Position numbers and translations under genes: made by a program. A stretch of 64,000 nucleotides of DNA from Croceicoccus sp. YJ47 (lineage in GTDB: Bacteria > Pseudomonadota > Alphaproteobacteria > Sphingomonadales > Sphingomonadaceae), in assembly GCF_016745095.1 (NCBI RefSeq), contig NZ_CP067087.1, positions 2,344,501 to 2,408,500 of the forward strand. Direction: 5' to 3'. The notes beneath the pieces are model-generated. The model searched no databases and was not told the DNA's origin. It saw only the letters and a list, made by a program, of their open reading frames with translations. Position 1 is the stretch's first letter; every line of letters starts with the position of its first letter. Below, piece by piece: positions 21,711-32,139 of the stretch.

Positions 21711-23318
21711 ATGAGCGATTATGACGTCATCATCGTGGGATCGGGCGCGGCGGGATTGTCGGCGGCGCTGGTGCTGGCCGAACGGGCGCGGGTGCTGGTG
21801 CTGGCCAAGGGCGCGCTCGATGCCGGTTCCACCGCGTGGGCGCAGGGGGGCATTGCCGCCGTGTTGGACGCGGGCGACACGTTCGAGGATCACATCCGCG
21901 ATACCATGGTGGCGGGCGCGGGGCTCAACCGGCGCGAGGCGGTCGAATATGTCATCGAACAGGCGCCCAGGGCGATTCAGCGGCTGATCGACCTCGGCGT
22001 GCCGTTCAATACCGACGGGCAATCGCTCCACCTCACACGCGAAGGGGGGCATTCGCATCGGCGCATCGTGCATGTCGACGACGCGACCGGCTGGGCGGTG
22101 CAGGATGCGTTGCTGCGTGCCGCCGATGCGCATCCCAACATCACCATGCGGCCCAACATGGTGGCCATCGACCTCATCGGCGACCGCCACCGCACGGAGC
22201 CGGAGGGCGGGCAGAAGATCTGGGGCGTCTACGCGCTCGACACGGCGAAGGAGGCGGGGCAGAACGGCCGGGTCGAGGCATTGACCGCGCGCGCCACCAT
22301 CCTCGCCACCGGCGGGGCGGGGCGCACCTACCTGTTCAGCACGGCGCCACGCGGGGCGACCGGCGACGGCATCGCGATGGCGTGGCGCGCCGGGTGCCGC
22401 GTGTCGAACATGGAATTCATGCAGTTCCACCCGACCTGCCTCTACAATCTCGACGTGAAGAATTTCCTCATCACCGAGGCCGTGCGCGGCGAGGGCGGCA
22501 TATTGACGCTCCCGCCCGAGGCCGGGGCCGAGGCGGGCCGCCGCTTCATGCCCGATTTCGACGAGCGGCTCGAACTCGCCCCGCGCGACATCGTGGCCCG
22601 CGCGATCGACCATGAAATCAAGCGGCTCGGCCTCGATTACGTGCATCTCGACATCAGCCACCGCGAACCGGAATTCGTGCGCGAACATTTCCCGACGATC
22701 CACGAACGGCTGCTGAAACTCGGCATCGACATGACGGTGCAGCCGATCCCCGTCGTCCCGGCACAGCATTACACCTGCGGCGGGGTGCGGGTCGACATGG
22801 CCGGGCGCGCGGACCTGCCCGGATTATACGCGATCGGCGAATGTTCGGACACCGGCCTGCACGGGGCGAATCGCCTCGCGTCGAATTCGCTGCTCGAATG
22901 TTTCGTGTTCGGCGATGCCTCGGCGCGCGACATCCTGGCGCGGATGGACGATCTGCCGCCGCCGCCGCCGGTCCGCCCATGGGACGAAAGCCGGGTCAGC
23001 GCCGCCGACGAGGAGGTGGTGATCAAGCAGAACTGGACCGAGATCCGCCGCTTCATGTGGAATTACGTCGGCATCGTGCGCACGGATAAACGCATGGAGC
23101 GCGCCGCCAACCGCATTCGCCTGCTCAATGACGAGGTGCAGGAATATTACGGCAATTTCCGCGTGACGCAGGATTTGATCGAATTGCGCAACCTGTTGCA
23201 GACCGCCGATCTCATCGTGCGCAGCGCCCGGCGCCGCAAGGAAAGCCGCGGGCTGCATTTCAATGCCGACTATCCGCTGACCGACGAGGTGGCGCGCGAC
23301 ACGGTGATCGTACCGTGA
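21711..23318 (+). CDS. nadB: L-aspartate oxidase
   Basis: A 535-residue flavoprotein that oxidises L-aspartate to iminoaspartate, the first step of de novo NAD synthesis. The FAD-binding start DVIIVGSGAAGLSAAL, the motif GSTAWAQGGIAAVLD, the substrate-site HxxT region in HPTCLYNLDVKNFLITEAVRGEGG, and QHYTCGGVRVDMAGR with ECSDTGLHGANRLASNSLLE all fit NadB and not SdhA. The C-terminal helical domain with ESRGLHFNADYPL is complete. The nadA and nadC partners are not in the window. Start chosen at ATG 21711 (MSDYDVII). Confidence 0.95.
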   Translation: MSDYDVIIVGSGAAGLSAALVLAERARVLVLAKGALDAGSTAWAQGGIAAVLDAGDTFEDHIRDTMVAGAGLNRREAVEYVIEQAPRAIQRLIDLGVPFNTDGQSLHLTREGGHSHRRIVHVDDATGWAVQDALLRAADAHPNITMRPNMVAIDLIGDRHRTEPEGGQKIWGVYALDTAKEAGQNGRVEALTARATILATGGAGRTYLFSTAPRGATGDGIAMAWRAGCRVSNMEFMQFHPTCLYNLDVKNFLITEAVRGEGGILTLPPEAGAEAGRRFMPDFDERLELAPRDIVARAIDHEIKRLGLDYVHLDISHREPEFVREHFPTIHERLLKLGIDMTVQPIPVVPAQHYTCGGVRVDMAGRADLPGLYAIGECSDTGLHGANRLASNSLLECFVFGDASARDILARMDDLPPPPPVRPWDESRVSAADEEVVIKQNWTEIRRFMWNYVGIVRTDKRMERAANRIRLLNDEVQEYYGNFRVTQDLIELRNLLQTADLIVRSARRRKESRGLHFNADYPLTDEVARDTVIVP

Positions 23319-23331
23319 CGCGCGCCGCGAC

Positions 23332-23568
23332 CTAGAAGAACAGCCGCCCGATCAGGATGAGCGCCATCCCGCCCAGGATGGAGGCGAGGCAGCCCGCCCG
23401 GTGAAAATCGGAGCGCCCCCGGCTCGTCACCAGCCCGGCGAGCAGCGAGCCGCCAACGCCGAGCGCGATGGTGGCGAAGAACCCCATGTCCACCTCGCCG
23501 GGAAAGAAGAAACGCGCCAGGACGCCGATGATCGCGCCCGATACGATGGCGCCGATGATGTTGAGCAT
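23332..23568 (-). CDS. GlsB/YeaQ/YmgE-family membrane protein
   Basis: A 78-residue protein with three hydrophobic segments and the family pattern IIGAIVSGAIIGVLARFF and ASILGGMALILIGRLFF with Gly-rich helices. Members are small stress-induced inner-membrane proteins of unknown mechanism. AAGGA lies 9 bases before ATG 23568. It is convergent with nadB (13 bases apart). Confidence 0.85.
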   Translation of the reverse strand: MLNIIGAIVSGAIIGVLARFFFPGEVDMGFFATIALGVGGSLLAGLVTSRGRSDFHRAGCLASILGGMALILIGRLFF

Positions 23569-23968
23569 GGGGTAGGATCCTTTCCGGCAAACGCCTTGAA
23601 CACGAAGGATGGGATAGGTTCGCACAACGCAGGATGCAAACCCTCCCGGCGGGGATGGGCGGCATGCGAATTTTGGCCGTGGAAAAAAAGAAAAAATCGC
23701 AAGATTTCGCTTGCATCGCGTGCGCGCCAGCTTTGCCCGCGCGTCGCGGCCCGTTCGGGCGGTCCGGCCATCGCAACGGGTGGCGGCATGCGTATTGACA
23801 CCGGGCCTGCTTTTATAGAGACATACCACCCATCGACACGATCTGGGCGGCAAAACGCTACATATCGGTGTTCTGGCTTTTTTTGGTCGTTATCGCTGCA
23901 ATCGTTCCGGGGCTATGTTTCCGGGCGCTGCGGTGCTGCGACCGCAGGTTCGGCAGGTGGGCAAATCC
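23569..23968. other. 400-base gene-free region upstream of nrdA
   Basis: No supported ORF. A TTGACA at 23795-23800 with TAGAGA 15 bases later (23816-23821) is a possible but short-spaced sigma70-type promoter reading toward nrdA. A T-rich tract lies at 23876-23885. No NrdR-box pair or riboswitch was recognised. Confidence 0.4.
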
Positions 23969-26005
23969 ATGGATTTCAAGGACGGAGACGACGCGCAGGT
24001 GACTTCGACAGCTGGGGATATCGACATGTTCGCCGACACGGTGGAACAGAAGGAAAAGCCGGCGAAGAAGGCCCGCACCGCCGCGCCTGAAAAAACGCCC
24101 GCAGCAGAAACCGAAACGGTGGAGACCGCGACCGCGTCGGCCATGGCCAACATGGTGAGCGAGGTCGCCAAGGCCGCCGCTGCAAAACCGCTGTCCTCGC
24201 GCGACATTGCCGAGCGCCGCTTTGCCATTACCACCGATGACAGCCGCGATGCGCTGCTGACCGATTTCGGCAGGGAAACGCTGAACGACCGGTATCTGCT
24301 GCCCGACGAAAGCTATCAGGATCTGTTCGCGCGCGTCGCCGACGCCTATGCCGATGACGAGCCGCATGCGCAGCGGCTCTACGACTATATCTCGCGGCTG
24401 TGGTTCATGCCCGCGACGCCGGTGCTGTCCAATGGCGGCACCGGGCGCGGCCTGCCGATTTCGTGCTATCTCAATTCGGTGGAGGACAGCCTCGAGGGGA
24501 TCGTCAACACCTGGAACGAGAATGTCTGGCTGGCGAGCCGGGGCGGCGGCATCGGCACATATTGGGGCAGCGTGCGCGGCATTGGCGAGCCGGTGGGCCT
24601 CAACGGCAAGACGAGCGGCATCATCCCCTTCGTCCGCGTGATGGACAGCCTGACCCTCGCCATTTCGCAGGGTTCGCTGCGCCGCGGATCGGCGGCGTGC
24701 TATCTCGACGTGTCGCACCCGGAGATCGAGGAGTTCCTCGAAATCCGTAAACCCTCGGGCGATTTCAACCGCAAGGCGCTGAACCTGCATCACGGCGTGT
24801 TGCTGACCGACGAATTCATGGAAGCGGTCCGCAACGGTGACGAGTTTCAGCTGCGCTCCCCCCGCGACGGCAGCGCCCGCGCCACCGTCGATGCGCGCTC
24901 CCTGTTTCAGAAGCTCGTCGAAACCCGGCTGCAGACGGGCGAGCCCTATATCGTGTTCTCCGACACGGTGAACCGCATGATGCCGAAACATCACCGCGAT
25001 CTGGGCCTCAAGGTCAGCACGTCGAACCTGTGCAGCGAGATCACGCTGCCCACGGGCCGCGACCATCTCGGCAACGACCGCACGGCGGTGTGCTGTCTCT
25101 CCTCGCTCAATCTTGAAACCTGGGACGAATGGCACAAGGACGAGATGTTCATCGAGGACGTGATGCGCTTCCTCGACAACGTGCTGCAGGATTATATCGA
25201 CCGTGCGCCCGACGAAATGGCCCGCGCGAAATATTCGGCGGAGCGCGAGCGCAGCGTCGGCATGGGGGTCATGGGCTTCCACTCGTTCCTGCAGAAGAAG
25301 AACATCGGGTTCGAAACCGCGATGGCAAAGGCCTGGAACCTGAAAATGTTCCAGCATATCAATGCCCGCGCGAACGAGGCGTCGATGATGCTGGCCAAGG
25401 AGCGCGGCCCGTGCCCCGACGCCGCGGATCAGGGCGCGATGGAACGTTTCAGCTGCAAGATGGCGATTGCGCCGACCGCGTCGATCTCCATCATCTGCGG
25501 CGGGACGAGCGCGTGCATCGAGCCGATCCCGGCCAATATCTACACGCACAAGACATTGTCGGGCAGCTTCATCGTGAAGAACCCGTATCTGGAAAAGATC
25601 CTGCGCGAAAAATCGAAGGATTCCGCCAATGTGTGGAACTCGATCCTCGAACGCGGCGGATCGGTGCAGCATCTCGACTTCCTCTCGCCCGAGGAAAAGG
25701 CGGTGTTCAAGACGAGCTTCGAAATCGATCAGCGCTGGCTGCTCGAATTCGCGGGCGACCGGACGCCCTATATCGACCAGGCGCAGTCGCTGAACCTGTT
25801 CATCCCGGCCGATGTCGACAAGTGGGATCTGGCCATGCTGCATTTCCGGGCGTGGGAGATGGGGATCAAGTCGCTCTACTACCTGCGCTCCAAATCGGTG
25901 CAGCGGGCAGGCTTCGCCGGCGGGGTGGAGGCGGACAACACCATCGATCCTGCGAAATACGAACTGCCGACGACCGATTACGACGAGTGTCTCGCCTGTC
26001 AGTAA
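23969..26005 (+). CDS. nrdA: Ribonucleoside-diphosphate reductase alpha subunit (class I)
   Basis: A 678-residue large subunit. Active-site residues are visible in LPISCYLNSVEDS (first redox Cys), TSNLCSEITLP (thiyl Cys and Glu), TAVCCLSSLNLE (second redox Cys) and SLYYLRSKS (paired Tyr for radical transfer). The C-terminus DYDECLACQ is the Cys-x2-Cys shuttle that exchanges with thioredoxin or glutaredoxin. The first 85 residues are Lys/Ala/Glu-rich and do not resemble the N-terminal ATP-cone, so the usual dATP activity control may be absent. No nrdB follows; the next gene is on the opposite strand. Start chosen at ATG 23969. Confidence 0.94.
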   Translation: MDFKDGDDAQVTSTAGDIDMFADTVEQKEKPAKKARTAAPEKTPAAETETVETATASAMANMVSEVAKAAAAKPLSSRDIAERRFAITTDDSRDALLTDFGRETLNDRYLLPDESYQDLFARVADAYADDEPHAQRLYDYISRLWFMPATPVLSNGGTGRGLPISCYLNSVEDSLEGIVNTWNENVWLASRGGGIGTYWGSVRGIGEPVGLNGKTSGIIPFVRVMDSLTLAISQGSLRRGSAACYLDVSHPEIEEFLEIRKPSGDFNRKALNLHHGVLLTDEFMEAVRNGDEFQLRSPRDGSARATVDARSLFQKLVETRLQTGEPYIVFSDTVNRMMPKHHRDLGLKVSTSNLCSEITLPTGRDHLGNDRTAVCCLSSLNLETWDEWHKDEMFIEDVMRFLDNVLQDYIDRAPDEMARAKYSAERERSVGMGVMGFHSFLQKKNIGFETAMAKAWNLKMFQHINARANEASMMLAKERGPCPDAADQGAMERFSCKMAIAPTASISIICGGTSACIEPIPANIYTHKTLSGSFIVKNPYLEKILREKSKDSANVWNSILERGGSVQHLDFLSPEEKAVFKTSFEIDQRWLLEFAGDRTPYIDQAQSLNLFIPADVDKWDLAMLHFRAWEMGIKSLYYLRSKSVQRAGFAGGVEADNTIDPAKYELPTTDYDECLACQ

Positions 26006-26012
26006 GCGGCGC

Positions 26013-26036
26013 GGCGCGGGTTTCTAAGCCCGCGCC
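26013..26036. terminator. Hairpin between nrdA and the ferredoxin-NADP reductase gene
   Basis: GGCGCGGG and CCCGCGCC arms with an 8-base loop lie just after the nrdA stop. There is no clear T-tract. Confidence 0.45.
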
Positions 26037-26053
26037 CGTCTGCTGTCCAGGCG

Positions 26054-27349
26054 TCAGCCCCGCGCGCGGATCATCGCCTCGATATCGGTGAACTTTTCCC
26101 GCGGGGCGCCGTCGCGGGCGGCGCCGGTTTCCGCCTCCTCGATCCGTTTCCAGTCGCGGAAGGTCACGATGTCGAGCCCGCGCTCTGCCGCCAATGCGTC
26201 GAAACCTTCGCGGCCCTGCTTGCCCGCGGGTTCGGCCATGTCGGCGGCGATCTTGTCGATGATGGCAAAGCCGTCGGGCTTGTTCGTGCCGATGGTGCCG
26301 GTCGGCCCGCGCCGGGCCCAGCCCACGCAATACAGCCCGTCTCCCACGCGCCCGTCGTCATTGGCGATGCGCCCCTGTTTTTCATCAAAAGGCACGCCGG
26401 GGATCGGCACGCTGCGATAGCCGATCGCGCTCACCACCAGGCCGCACGGAATGTCGTAGGTCTCCCCCGTGCCGACCGGGCGGCCATCGTCCAGCCGCGT
26501 CCGCTCCACCGTGACGGCGGCGACGCGATCCTCGCCCACGATGCGCACGGGCGAGGCGAAGAAGTCGAATTCGATGGCGAGCGGCTTGTCGCCGGCGCGG
26601 TTCCGCGCGAACTGGCGCAGCAGGGCGACCGACTTGCGCTGTCCGGGGTCCAGCGCCTCATCCTCGCTCTCGGGCGGAAGATCGTCCGGCGCCACGATCG
26701 GCACCGCCCGCTCCAGCTCGCCCAGCTCGCCCAGCTCCTTGGGCGTCATCGCGATCTGATGCGGGCCGCGCCGCCCCAGCACCACGATCCGCCGCAGCCG
26801 CGACGCGTTCAACCCGTCGAGCGCATGGGCAACGATGTCCGACCCCGCGAATTCGCGGGCGGTCTTGGCGAGGATCCGCGCGATGTCGAGCGCCACATTG
26901 CCATTGCCGATGACGACCGCGGTTTCGGCGGCGAGGTCCGGCGCCAGCCCGGCAAATTGCGGATGCCCATTGTACCAGCCGACGAACTCGGCGCTCCCGT
27001 GCACGCCCGTCAGCTCCTCGCCCGCGATGCCGAGCGCGCGGTCCCGCGGCGCGCCGGTCGCCAGCACCACCGCATCGTAAAGCGATTGCAGCTGCGCGAT
27101 GGAAATATCGGTGCCGATGGAGATATTGCCGACAAAGCGCACGTTTTCGGTCAGCGCGGTCTTTTCATAGCGCATCGCGACCTTCTTGATCGTCTGGTGA
27201 TCGGGCGCGACGCCGGTGCGGATAAGGCCATAGGGCACGGGAAGCCGGTCGAACACGTCGACGCGCACATCGTCGCCCCATTGCTTCAGCGCGGCTTCGG
27301 CGGTGTAGTAGCCGGCGGGCCCAGACCCGATGATGGCGATGTGACGCAT
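26054..27349 (-). CDS. Ferredoxin/adrenodoxin-NADP+ reductase
   Basis: A 431-residue FAD enzyme of the adrenodoxin reductase (FprA) type. The FAD site is IAIIGSGPAGYYTAEAAL, followed by VDVFDRLPVPYGLIRTGVAPDH. The NADP site is AVVIGNGNVALDIARIL, and the C-terminal GWARRGPTGTIGTNKPDG closes over the flavin. It passes electrons from NADPH to ferredoxins, for example for P450 systems; a P450 gene lies 5 kb away, and a functional link is only a guess. The start at 27349 matches the family N-terminus. Confidence 0.93.
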   Translation of the reverse strand: MRHIAIIGSGPAGYYTAEAALKQWGDDVRVDVFDRLPVPYGLIRTGVAPDHQTIKKVAMRYEKTALTENVRFVGNISIGTDISIAQLQSLYDAVVLATGAPRDRALGIAGEELTGVHGSAEFVGWYNGHPQFAGLAPDLAAETAVVIGNGNVALDIARILAKTAREFAGSDIVAHALDGLNASRLRRIVVLGRRGPHQIAMTPKELGELGELERAVPIVAPDDLPPESEDEALDPGQRKSVALLRQFARNRAGDKPLAIEFDFFASPVRIVGEDRVAAVTVERTRLDDGRPVGTGETYDIPCGLVVSAIGYRSVPIPGVPFDEKQGRIANDDGRVGDGLYCVGWARRGPTGTIGTNKPDGFAIIDKIAADMAEPAGKQGREGFDALAAERGLDIVTFRDWKRIEEAETGAARDGAPREKFTDIEAMIRARG

Positions 27350-27445
27350 GGCGCTTTCCTTCCCGTCATGGCCGCGCGCCTTCGCAGGCGGGGCCGATGG
27401 TTTTCCGGCGCGATGGTATCGAAGCCCCGCGAAAAGAAAAGCGGT

Positions 27446-28309
27446 TCAGGCCGCCTGCCGCCCGGCGCCCGCTGCGGCGCCGATGTGCGACGCGCGCGGG
27501 GCCGCGCGTTCATCCCCCTCCGCGGCCAGAAACCGTTTCAGCCGCGGCAACACCCGTTCGGGCGAGGCGAGCGGCGCCAGATGGCCGCCGCTCTTCAACT
27601 CGAACGTTTCGGCAGAGGGCAGGGCGCAGCGCAGGAACTGATTATGCGCGACCGGCACGACTATATCGTCGTCCGTCCCCACGATGAGCACCGGCACCCG
27701 CACGAACGGCAACAGCGGCAGCACGCTCCACCCCGCAAGCGCGAACAGCTGTCCCGTCACCCCGGCAGGCGTCGGCGCGGCGAGGCGGGTGAGAAGCCCT
27801 GCGCCCGCGCCGCCTTCCTTCAACATGGCCGACAGGTTCCGGCTCATCCGGCGCGGATCGGCATATTCGCGCGGATCCATCAGCCGCGCGATCATCTCCG
27901 CATCGCCGAGCGGGAGCGGCATGCCCGATGTCGTCGACACCAGCACGAGCCGCCGCACGTGATTCTGCGCCTGTACCGCGATCTGCTGCGCCAGCGCGCC
28001 GCCCCAGGAAAAGCCGAGGCAGTCGAACGCCTCACCGGGATAAAGCGTGTCCATCATCGCGGTCATGTCGCGGGCGATGCACGCCATCGCATAGGGCATG
28101 GCCGGATCGGGCGATCCGCCGCATCCCGGCATGTCGGGGATGACGATGCGCCGCCCGGCAAAACCGGACGCCAGCCCTTCGAGCAGGGCGATGTTGAACC
28201 CGATTCCGTTGAGCAGCAGCAGCGGCGGCATGGCGCGCGTACCGTCCACGCTCGTTGCGACGTTCAGGGTGCGGCGGCCCGCCTCGATGCGGGAATTGTC
28301 AAATTTCAT
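27446..28309 (-). CDS. Alpha/beta hydrolase, PhaZ-like (intracellular PHA depolymerase type)
   Basis: A 287-residue hydrolase. The oxyanion region LLLLNGIGFNIALLEGL, the sequence DMPGCGGSPDP and the nucleophile elbow LGFSWGGALAQQIA closely follow medium-chain polyhydroxyalkanoate depolymerase PhaZ. The acid is in VGTDDDIVVPVAHN and the His in KSGGHLAPLASP. There is no signal peptide, so it acts inside the cell. Other alpha/beta hydrolases share the elbow, so the polymer substrate is probable rather than certain. It is divergent from lepA. Confidence 0.75.
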   Translation of the reverse strand: MKFDNSRIEAGRRTLNVATSVDGTRAMPPLLLLNGIGFNIALLEGLASGFAGRRIVIPDMPGCGGSPDPAMPYAMACIARDMTAMMDTLYPGEAFDCLGFSWGGALAQQIAVQAQNHVRRLVLVSTTSGMPLPLGDAEMIARLMDPREYADPRRMSRNLSAMLKEGGAGAGLLTRLAAPTPAGVTGQLFALAGWSVLPLLPFVRVPVLIVGTDDDIVVPVAHNQFLRCALPSAETFELKSGGHLAPLASPERVLPRLKRFLAAEGDERAAPRASHIGAAAGAGRQAA

Positions 28310-28389
28310 GTCCGCGCCTTATCATCCGATCGCGCACAGGCACAGCACTAGTTGCTGACAGCGCCGTACAGGCGGGCTAAGGGGCGCGC

Positions 28390-30207
28390 ATGACCGATCT
28401 ATCGCTTATCCGCAATTTCAGCATCATCGCCCATATCGACCACGGCAAATCGACCCTGGCCGACCGCCTGATTCAGCTGACCGGCGGGCTGACCGAACGC
28501 GAAATGAGCCAGCAGGTGCTGGACAACATGGATATCGAGCGGGAGCGCGGCATCACGATCAAGGCGCAGACCGTGCGCCTCGATTACACCGCCAGCGATG
28601 GCAAGACCTATCAGCTCAACCTGATGGACACGCCCGGCCACGTCGATTTCGCCTATGAAGTCAGCCGCAGCCTCGCCGCGTGCGAAGGTGCGCTGCTCGT
28701 CGTCGACGCGGCACAGGGGGTCGAGGCGCAGACGCTCGCCAACGTGTACCAGTCGATCGAACACGACCATGAGATCGTGCCCGTCATCAACAAGATCGAC
28801 CTGCCCGCCGCCGAACCCGAAAAGGTCAAGGCCGAGATCGAGGACATCATCGGCATCGACGCATCGGACGCCGTGCTCACCAGCGCGAAATCCGGCCTCG
28901 GCATCGAGGAAGTGCTGGAAGCCGTCGTGCGCCGCATTCCGCCGCCCACAGGCGACCGTGACGCGCCGTTGAAGGCGATGCTCGTCGATAGCTGGTACGA
29001 TCCCTATCTCGGTGTCGTGATCCTTGTGCGCGTCATGCAGGGCGTGCTCAAAAAAGGGCTGAACATCAAGTTCATGCAGGGCGAGACCGAGCATCTGGTC
29101 GATCGCGTGGGCTGCATGCGCCCCAAGATCGAGCAATTGCCCGAACTCGGCCCCGGCGAAATCGGTTTCATCACGGCGCAGATCAAGGAAGTCGAACAGG
29201 CCAAGGTCGGCGACACCATCACCACGGTGAAGAACGGCGCGGACAAGGCGCTGCCGGGATACAAGGAAGTGCAGCCGGTCGTGTTCTGCGGCCTGTTCCC
29301 CGTGGATGCCGCCGATTTCGACAAGCTGCGCGAATCGATCGGGAAACTGCGCCTGAACGATGCGAGCTTTACCTTCGAGATGGAATCGAGCGCGGCGCTC
29401 GGCTTCGGCTTTCGTGCCGGGTTCCTGGGGCTGCTTCATCTGGAGATCATTCAGGAGCGGCTGACCCGCGAATATGATCTCGACCTCATCACCACCGCGC
29501 CGTCGGTCGTCTATCGCATTCAGCTCGGCAAGTCGCGGACCGACGATGCGGAGGAGATCTACCTCCACAATCCCGCCGACTATCCCGATCCCTCGCGGAT
29601 CGAGACGATCGAGGAGCCGTGGATCAAGGCGGTGATCTACACCCCCGACGAATATCTCGGCTCGATTCTGAAACTGTGTCAGGACCGCCGGGGGATTCAG
29701 CGCGACCTGACCTATGTCGGCGGGCGGGCGCAGGTAAGCTACGAATTGCCGTTGAACGAGGTGGTGTTCGATTTCTACGACCGGCTGAAATCGATCAGCC
29801 GCGGCTACGCCAGCTTCGACTATGAACAGATCGGCCTGCGCGAAGGCGACCTGGTCAAGATGAGCATCATGGTGAACGGCGATCCGGTCGATGCGCTGTC
29901 GATGATCGTGCATCGCGGTGTCGCGGAGGAACGCGGCCGCCACATGTGCGAACGGCTGAAGGATCTCATCCCCCGGCACCTGTTCAAAATCCCGATCCAG
30001 GCGGCGATCGGCGGCAAGGTCATCGCCCGCGAAACCATTTCCGCCATGCGCAAGGACGTGACCGCCAAATGTTACGGCGGCGACATCAGCCGGAAAAAGA
30101 AGCTCCTCGAGAAACAGAAGAAGGGCAAGGCGAAGATGCGCGAATACGGCAATGTGTCGATCCCGCAGGAAGCGTTCATCGCCGCGCTGAAGATGGGGGA
30201 GGAGTAG
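28390..30207 (+). CDS. lepA: Elongation factor 4 (LepA)
   Basis: A 605-residue translational GTPase. The G motifs are [26 protein letters not shown] and NKIDLP. The characteristic LepA C-terminal domain ends in [20 protein letters not shown]. It acts on stalled or mistranslocated ribosomes. The start at ATG 28390 gives the standard N-terminus [19 protein letters not shown]. It is convergent with the DUF885 gene, 25 bases away. Confidence 0.97.
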   Translation: MTDLSLIRNFSIIAHIDHGKSTLADRLIQLTGGLTEREMSQQVLDNMDIERERGITIKAQTVRLDYTASDGKTYQLNLMDTPGHVDFAYEVSRSLAACEGALLVVDAAQGVEAQTLANVYQSIEHDHEIVPVINKIDLPAAEPEKVKAEIEDIIGIDASDAVLTSAKSGLGIEEVLEAVVRRIPPPTGDRDAPLKAMLVDSWYDPYLGVVILVRVMQGVLKKGLNIKFMQGETEHLVDRVGCMRPKIEQLPELGPGEIGFITAQIKEVEQAKVGDTITTVKNGADKALPGYKEVQPVVFCGLFPVDAADFDKLRESIGKLRLNDASFTFEMESSAALGFGFRAGFLGLLHLEIIQERLTREYDLDLITTAPSVVYRIQLGKSRTDDAEEIYLHNPADYPDPSRIETIEEPWIKAVIYTPDEYLGSILKLCQDRRGIQRDLTYVGGRAQVSYELPLNEVVFDFYDRLKSISRGYASFDYEQIGLREGDLVKMSIMVNGDPVDALSMIVHRGVAEERGRHMCERLKDLIPRHLFKIPIQAAIGGKVIARETISAMRKDVTAKCYGGDISRKKKLLEKQKKGKAKMREYGNVSIPQEAFIAALKMGEE

Positions 30208-30232
30208 CGCCCGCTTCCCCTCCCGCATCGGC

Positions 30233-32005
30233 TTACCCGGCTTCGACCTCTGCCATCCAGCGTTCGATCTGCGCGTCGAGCACGTCCAGCGGCACCGGCC
30301 CCTGCGCGATCACCGCATCGTTGAACGCGGCCAAATCGAACCGCGCGCCCAGCCGTTCCTCCGCCCGCGCGCGCAATTCGCGGATTTTCAACTCGCCCAT
30401 CTTGTAGCCGAGCGCCTGCCCCGGCCAGCTGATGTAGCGATTGACCTCCGCATCGATATTCGCCGCCGAAAGCGCGGTATGCTCGGTCATGAAATCGACG
30501 GCCTGGCCCTTCGTCCAGCCCAGCGCATGGATGCCGGTATCCACCACCAGCCGGCACGCCCGCCACATCTCATACGACAGTCGCCCGTAATCCTTTTCGG
30601 GCGTGTCGTAGAGCCCCATGTCGATGCCAAGCCGTTCGGCATAAAGGCCCCACCCTTCGGTAAAGGCGGTGAAATAGCCGAATTCGCGGCGCAGCGGGTG
30701 CAGGTCCAGCTCCTGTTGCAGGGCGATCTGATGATGATGGCCGGGCACCGCCTCATGCGCGGTGAGCGCGGGCAATTCCCAAAGCGGCCGCTGATCCAGC
30801 TTCGACGTGTTCACGTAATAATATCCCGCCGTGCCGTTCGCCGGGCTGCCCGGCTGGTAATAGGCGGTCGTCGTGCCCTCCGCGGTTTCTGCGGGGATCG
30901 CCCGGATGCCGTAGGGCAGGCGCGGCAACAGGTGGAAATAATCGGGCATCATCCCGTCGATCGCCTTCGCCTGCGCGGCCGCGGCGGCCATCAGCTCGTC
31001 CGGCGTCGCCGCGTAATAGGCGGGATCGGTGCGCAGCTTCTCGACAAAGGCGGCACGGTCGGGATAGCCTGCGTCGGCGGCCACACGGTCCATTTCCGCC
31101 GAAATCCGCGCGACCTCCGCCATGCCGATGTCGTGGATCTGCTGCGCCGTGTAATCGGTCGTGGTGCTGGCGCCGACGCGATACTGATAAAATGCGGGCC
31201 CGTCCGTCTGCGCCGAAATGCCGACCGTCTTCGTGCAGGCGGGGACATATTCGTCGCGCAGCATGTCGGCGGCCTCGCGATAGGTTTTCGCGACGACATC
31301 GGCGATGATGGCGCGGGCGCTTTCCTTCAACGCCGTCCATTCCGCCTCGCTCACATCGGCGGGGCGGGCGCGTGTGAACGGGGTGTAGAACCGGGTGTCT
31401 TCGGGCGCCGCCGCAACCGCGCCGCGCACCGACCCTTCCAATCCGCCCAATGTGACGCAAGGCAGGACGTAGCCCCCCGCGATCCCGGCGCGCGTATTGG
31501 CGATGACCTGCGCGCTGGCGGCGGGAATGGCATGCAGCCGGTCGAGATATTCCCTGTAATCCTGTCCCGATGCGAATTGCATCGAATCGCCGATCCCGGC
31601 CCAGCTCTGCCATGGCGAGGAATAGCTCGAAAACGCGATGAGCCTCTGCCCGAAGCGGTTGCCGTCGATCGATTCGGCGAGCAGGCGGCGCGTGATCGCA
31701 TAATCCGCCTGCCGCAGCGGGGGCAGGACGGACGCGTCGATGGCGTTCAAACGGGCGAGGAACGCCGCATCCTTAGCGGCCCAGCGGTCCATCGCCGCGA
31801 CCGAATAATCGCCGAGGTCGCTGTCGTAATCCTCGACCCCGGCGGCCGACGCGCTCACCGGGCTGGCCTCCAGCCGCGCGGCATAGATATCGTCCATCAA
31901 GGCGGTGAGATCGTCCGCCGGGGCGGCAGCGGCAGGAACGGCGAGAGAGGCGAGCGCCGCCCCGCACAGGAGCGGGAACGCGGAGCCGAAGCGGCGAGTG
32001 GTCAT
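30233..32005 (-). CDS. Secreted DUF885-family protein (putative zinc peptidase)
   Basis: A 590-residue protein from ATG 32005 (AAGGA 9 bases upstream) with signal peptide MTTRRFGSAFPLLCGAALAS and AxA cleavage near residue 28. The DUF885 core motif LTAHEAVPGHHHQIALQQEL (about residue 410) resembles a zincin metal site, and YYYVNTSKLDQRPLWELPAL precedes it. The family is widespread in sphingomonads, usually exported, with presumed peptidase activity; this is not proven for this protein. It is divergent from the P450 gene. Confidence 0.88.
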   Translation of the reverse strand: MTTRRFGSAFPLLCGAALASLAVPAAAAPADDLTALMDDIYAARLEASPVSASAAGVEDYDSDLGDYSVAAMDRWAAKDAAFLARLNAIDASVLPPLRQADYAITRRLLAESIDGNRFGQRLIAFSSYSSPWQSWAGIGDSMQFASGQDYREYLDRLHAIPAASAQVIANTRAGIAGGYVLPCVTLGGLEGSVRGAVAAAPEDTRFYTPFTRARPADVSEAEWTALKESARAIIADVVAKTYREAADMLRDEYVPACTKTVGISAQTDGPAFYQYRVGASTTTDYTAQQIHDIGMAEVARISAEMDRVAADAGYPDRAAFVEKLRTDPAYYAATPDELMAAAAAQAKAIDGMMPDYFHLLPRLPYGIRAIPAETAEGTTTAYYQPGSPANGTAGYYYVNTSKLDQRPLWELPALTAHEAVPGHHHQIALQQELDLHPLRREFGYFTAFTEGWGLYAERLGIDMGLYDTPEKDYGRLSYEMWRACRLVVDTGIHALGWTKGQAVDFMTEHTALSAANIDAEVNRYISWPGQALGYKMGELKIRELRARAEERLGARFDLAAFNDAVIAQGPVPLDVLDAQIERWMAEVEAG

Positions 32006-32139
32006 GATCGGCAATCCTTCGATGCAGGGCCAGTTGAATGGCGCGGTTCTGCCGTGCCCCGCGCCGTTTGGCTAGGTGCGCCGGCAAAGTGCGGGGGATA
32101 GGCTGAGCCCCGAAAACAATAAGAGGATGCCCGATCATC

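Noticed and set aside
23795-23821. Confident sigma70 promoter for nrdA
   Set aside because: TTGACA is good but the -10 is weak and the spacing is 15 or less; kept only as a remark.
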